The position numbers and the translations under genes were made by a program. The notes beneath the pieces are model-generated. The model saw only the letters and a list, made by a program, of their open reading frames with translations. It was not told the origin of the DNA and searched no databases. Positions 61,613-64,000 of a stretch of DNA of 64,000 nucleotides are shown here, piece by piece. How positions within the stretch are numbered: the stretch's first letter is position 1; the number at the start of each line of letters is the position of its first letter. The stretch is from Parabacteroides chongii (GTDB taxonomy: Bacteria; Bacteroidota; Bacteroidia; Bacteroidales; Tannerellaceae): the NCBI RefSeq assembly GCF_029581355.1, contig NZ_CP120849.1:1148501-1212500 (forward strand), in the 5' to 3' direction.

Positions 61613-62629
61613 CTATTTCATATTTTGCCTGATCATTTGTCCTACTTCTCTCAATGTTTTCACATCGATATCCCGAATACGTCCCTCATAGTCCGGCCCT
61701 ATATTGACTGAGAAGATATTTTCATATTCGACAGCCTTCCGGTAATCCTCGTATATCTTAGATGCCGGATGACACAGATTATCATGCTTGGGAAGCGAAT
61801 AAAACCAGGTCGCTCCGCCCTCATGAGGAGGAAGAAGCGGATAAGTAAATTCTGCTACCAAGTATCCTTTATAGCTGGCTTCCTGTTCTTTATTATATTT
61901 TGTAGCTTCACTGTCTCCTAAGCGTCCAGGAGTTCCCATCTCCCGCAGACATAAACGCCCGGACGGTTCACCATGGTTATACCCTACAAAACAATTAGGC
62001 TGGAACTGATGTACCCAACGGGTTGTTTCATCGTGCGAGAGACCACCGTCACCGGTTGCATGGTCAAACCAGATAAGTTCTATCGGACCATATTCCGTCA
62101 ACAGTTCCTTTAACTGCGCCTTCTTTACTTCGGGATTATAACCTCCACCTTTTCCACGTGTAGCCTCAGGCCAGTTCCAGTCGCCTTCGGAAAAATAAAT
62201 ACCCAGCTTTATACCGTATTTATCACAGGACTTACGTAACATAGCCAACACGTCTTTTCCCAAAGGAGCATTCGTTACTTTAAAATCCGTTGTCTTGGTA
62301 TCCCACAAACAAAAGCCGTCATGATGCTTTGTTAACAGATAAATATAATTCATACCGGCCTCCTTTGCCGTTTTCGCCCATTGGTCGGTATCACATTTCG
62401 TTGCACGGAAAAAATCCACCGGAAGTTCTTCCCCTGTCCATTCCTTACCGGAAAAAGTACTCAAAGACCAGCAAATGAACATGCCAAACTTCATATCTTT
62501 CATTTGGCGTGCTCTTTCTTCATCGGGAACAGGCTCTTTATCAATTATCTGTTTTGGATTCAAACAAGAAGTAAACAGCAAAAGAGACAATAGGCAGACC
62601 TGTAAAGTAAATTCTAAAGATGTTTTCAT
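61613..62629 (-). CDS. GH29 α-L-fucosidase-like lipoprotein
   Basis: A 338-residue lipoprotein (lipobox LLLFTSCLNP). The GH29 barrel is seen in KFGMFICWSLSTFSGKEWTG, YIYLLTKHHDGFCLWD, GIKLGIYFSEGDWNWP and the nucleophile Asp in IELIWFDHATGDGG, plus FSVNIGPDYEGRI at the end. GH29 enzymes remove α-fucose. It lacks the usual C-terminal β-sandwich, making it a short single-domain form. It is unlinked to the xyloglucan locus (12 kb away) but could remove fucose from fucosylated xyloglucan; that is a guess. A divergent AraC gene lies 102 bases away. Confidence 0.85.
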   Translation of the reverse strand: MKTSLEFTLQVCLLSLLLFTSCLNPKQIIDKEPVPDEERARQMKDMKFGMFICWSLSTFSGKEWTGEELPVDFFRATKCDTDQWAKTAKEAGMNYIYLLTKHHDGFCLWDTKTTDFKVTNAPLGKDVLAMLRKSCDKYGIKLGIYFSEGDWNWPEATRGKGGGYNPEVKKAQLKELLTEYGPIELIWFDHATGDGGLSHDETTRWVHQFQPNCFVGYNHGEPSGRLCLREMGTPGRLGDSEATKYNKEQEASYKGYLVAEFTYPLLPPHEGGATWFYSLPKHDNLCHPASKIYEDYRKAVEYENIFSVNIGPDYEGRIRDIDVKTLREVGQMIRQNMK

Positions 62630-62731
62630 ACATTACAATTTAAAGTTTGAACAAAAATATAGAATTACATTATTTTGCCATTGTAAAATAAAACTCTATA
62701 ATTGCACTATCTTATTATAATCCATTTTCCA

Positions 62732-63550
62732 ATGATCCACTTGCACCAGACATACGAGATTCTCACCGGAGGTTTTTATACAGGAAACTGTTCCTGGAAT
62801 AAAAAGCGGACTGAAATAGATAACTGTTTTAAAATATACCAGTTAACAGAAGGTGAAGTATATATCTGCAATGAGGAACAGGAATTTATACTGGAAAAAG
62901 ACAGAATATACTTTATTAATGGGAGTAAATTTTCCCATCAATACTGCAGACAGTCATTTTCGACTCATTGGTTGCATTTTATTCCTAAAGACCTGGTTGT
63001 CTATCAAGGATTGTTATCTTTACCCCTCATTGTCGACCTGTCCGATGAGAAAAACGGACAGTTTCATCGTATGTTCGATACAGAACGATTGCAGTCACTC
63101 AATTTCACGTCCTATCAAGAATATACGCTGGAATTGCTGAAAGCACAGACATTCATACAATCAAGCGTTATTGCGCTATTAGAAAAATATCCATTAGAAA
63201 ATAACAAGCATATTCCGGATACACAACGTGTACAACCGGCTATCCAATACATAAACGACCATTTTACAGAGCCGATCCGGTTAGAACAACTGGCAAACCT
63301 TTGCTGTATGTCCCCCAATTACTTTCATAAGATATTTACTCAGACATTAAATTCCACTCCGGCTAATTATATCACTCTATTGCGGATGAACACCGCCTTG
63401 CAGCAACTTATCAATAATAAATGTACAATAAAAGAAATCGCCTATGAACTAGGATTCACAGACGATGCCTATTTTTCCAGAGTGTTCAAAAAGTACTACG
63501 GTATTACTCCAGGAGACTACAAACAAAAGAGAAAAGAGATTTTATTTTAA
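62732..63550 (+). CDS. AraC-family transcription regulator
   Basis: A 272-residue protein with an N-terminal cupin-type sugar-sensing domain (~1-140: YEILTGGFYTGN, YICNEEQEFILEKDRIYFINGSKFSHQ) and a C-terminal AraC HTH pair (EPIRLEQLANLCCMSPNYFHKIF and TIKEIAYELGFTDDAYFSRVFKKYYG in part). I chose ATG 62732; an in-frame TTG at 62702 adds ten residues. It is divergent from the fucosidase gene, the usual place for a regulator of a sugar gene, so it may control that gene. Between the two starts, the minus strand has a TATTTTTG -7 box (complement of 62652-62659). Confidence 0.88.
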   Translation: MIHLHQTYEILTGGFYTGNCSWNKKRTEIDNCFKIYQLTEGEVYICNEEQEFILEKDRIYFINGSKFSHQYCRQSFSTHWLHFIPKDLVVYQGLLSLPLIVDLSDEKNGQFHRMFDTERLQSLNFTSYQEYTLELLKAQTFIQSSVIALLEKYPLENNKHIPDTQRVQPAIQYINDHFTEPIRLEQLANLCCMSPNYFHKIFTQTLNSTPANYITLLRMNTALQQLINNKCTIKEIAYELGFTDDAYFSRVFKKYYGITPGDYKQKRKEILF

Positions 63551-63551
63551 C

Positions 63552-64000
63552 CTATAGAATCTCCATTATATCTTTCCAGCCTGTCACCCTTTGGTACATC
63601 TTATCCTTTACGCTCATATTATGCGGTTGGGTGAACAACACTTTCTTACCTCCAAAAGTCCGGAGATTCTTCAAATGATCGTCAATCATAATATCTCCCT
63701 TTATACTATCCTTCCGCCCGCAAAAAATCATTTGCTGCCAAGTGATGAACGGGAAATGTTCATTCAGCCATTGTTGTTTTTCGATCAGGCTATCGGGAAA
63801 TTCGGTTGCAGAAGATACGATCAGGACATTATATTTATCATTCAATAATTTCAATCCTTCCACACTATCTGCCATAACAGGAGCAGTCCTGAAAAAGCCT
63901 ACTTCCCTCACATGTCTGTTAAAGGAAGGGAAAGCCTCTTCTTCTGATTTTCCACACAAATCTTCCCAGTTTAACCGGATACCGGAATCTCTATATTCCA
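63552..64000 (-). CDS. 5'(3')-deoxyribonucleotidase-like HAD protein, cut by the window end
   Basis: The frame is open to the end of the window (upstream codons read DSGIRLNWED before the first listed Leu/Cys), so the N-terminal part, including the DxDxV catalytic motif, is outside and a TTG start at 63959 should not be used. The visible ~149 residues have a HAD-type middle and end: YNVLIVSSATEF (Ser of motif II), IFCGRKDSIKGDIMIDDH (Lys and Asp-Asp of motifs III-IV) and TQPHN. The 5'(3')-deoxyribonucleotidases of this family remove phosphate from nucleotides. It converges with the AraC gene with 1 base between the two stops. Confidence 0.75.
   Translation of the reverse strand, partial: EYRDSGIRLNWEDLCGKSEEEAFPSFNRHVREVGFFRTAPVMADSVEGLKLLNDKYNVLIVSSATEFPDSLIEKQQWLNEHFPFITWQQMIFCGRKDSIKGDIMIDDHLKNLRTFGGKKVLFTQPHNMSVKDKMYQRVTGWKDIMEIL

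Noticed and set aside
63552..63959. Full-length gene starting at TTG 63959
   Set aside because: The frame continues open to the window end with family-like residues, so the start is outside the window.

Overview
The window looks like chromosome from a gut Bacteroidota, most likely Parabacteroides. The reasons are the type IX secretion (T9SS) gldKLMN/porKLMN genes, a SusC/SusD locus with a hybrid two-component sensor, TAnnTTTG-type -7 promoter boxes, the DUF4248/HU-like/VirE_N gene set, and a 1316-residue surface protein ending in a DUF6383-like domain, a type I associate with Parabacteroides. The species is inference. I saw no rRNA, tRNA, insertion sequence or CRISPR array.

Layout: 1-4203 holds the end of gldK, then gldL, gldM and gldN (T9SS motor and ring). 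4211-9277 is an accessory module (frameshifted membrane protein, glucosaminidase, DUF4248 protein, HU-like protein, VirE_N/DUF3987 protein, unknown small gene). It is bounded by imperfect direct repeats and contains a perfect 40-bp inverted repeat that cuts through the DUF3987 gene. 9278-14070 carries palindromic repeats and the 1316-residue surface protein, preceded by a 133-bp segment between 34-bp inverted repeats. The Bacteroides-type promoter in that segment points away from the gene, which looks like an invertible promoter caught in the OFF state. 14211-15680 has two toxin-antitoxin pairs (RelE/ParE type, framed by 86-bp direct repeats, and MazEF). A transglutaminase lipoprotein and a cation/proton antiporter follow.

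20238-49039 is one polysaccharide utilization locus on the minus strand: sensor-regulator (HTCS), GH74, SusC, SusD, two GH9, an unrecognised GH42-like protein, two GH31, GH2 and GH3. The set fits xyloglucan: GH74/GH9 cut the backbone, GH31 removes xylose, GH2 galactose, and GH3 hydrolyses glucose units. It has no GH5, GH43, GH95 or SusE/SGBP-B-like gene.

49343-64000 is mostly housekeeping: PorX (T9SS regulator), TsaE, Imm17-like protein, PepSY-like lipoprotein, RNase R, an SMP-30-like protein, an acetyltransferase, topoisomerase IV subunit B, CoaD, an S41 protease, a GH29 fucosidase with a divergent AraC regulator, and a 5'-nucleotidase-like gene cut by the window end. Intergenic repeats stand out, including a palindrome array with a 22-bp period at 56014-56118 and a 7-bp tandem repeat that forms part of the coaD 5' end.

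The most interesting points are the two inverted-repeat systems (13870-14070 and 6364-7825), the cassette-like 86-bp repeats around the toxin-antitoxin pair, the GH74-centred xyloglucan locus with its unrecognised putative hydrolase, and the 22-bp-phased palindromes.
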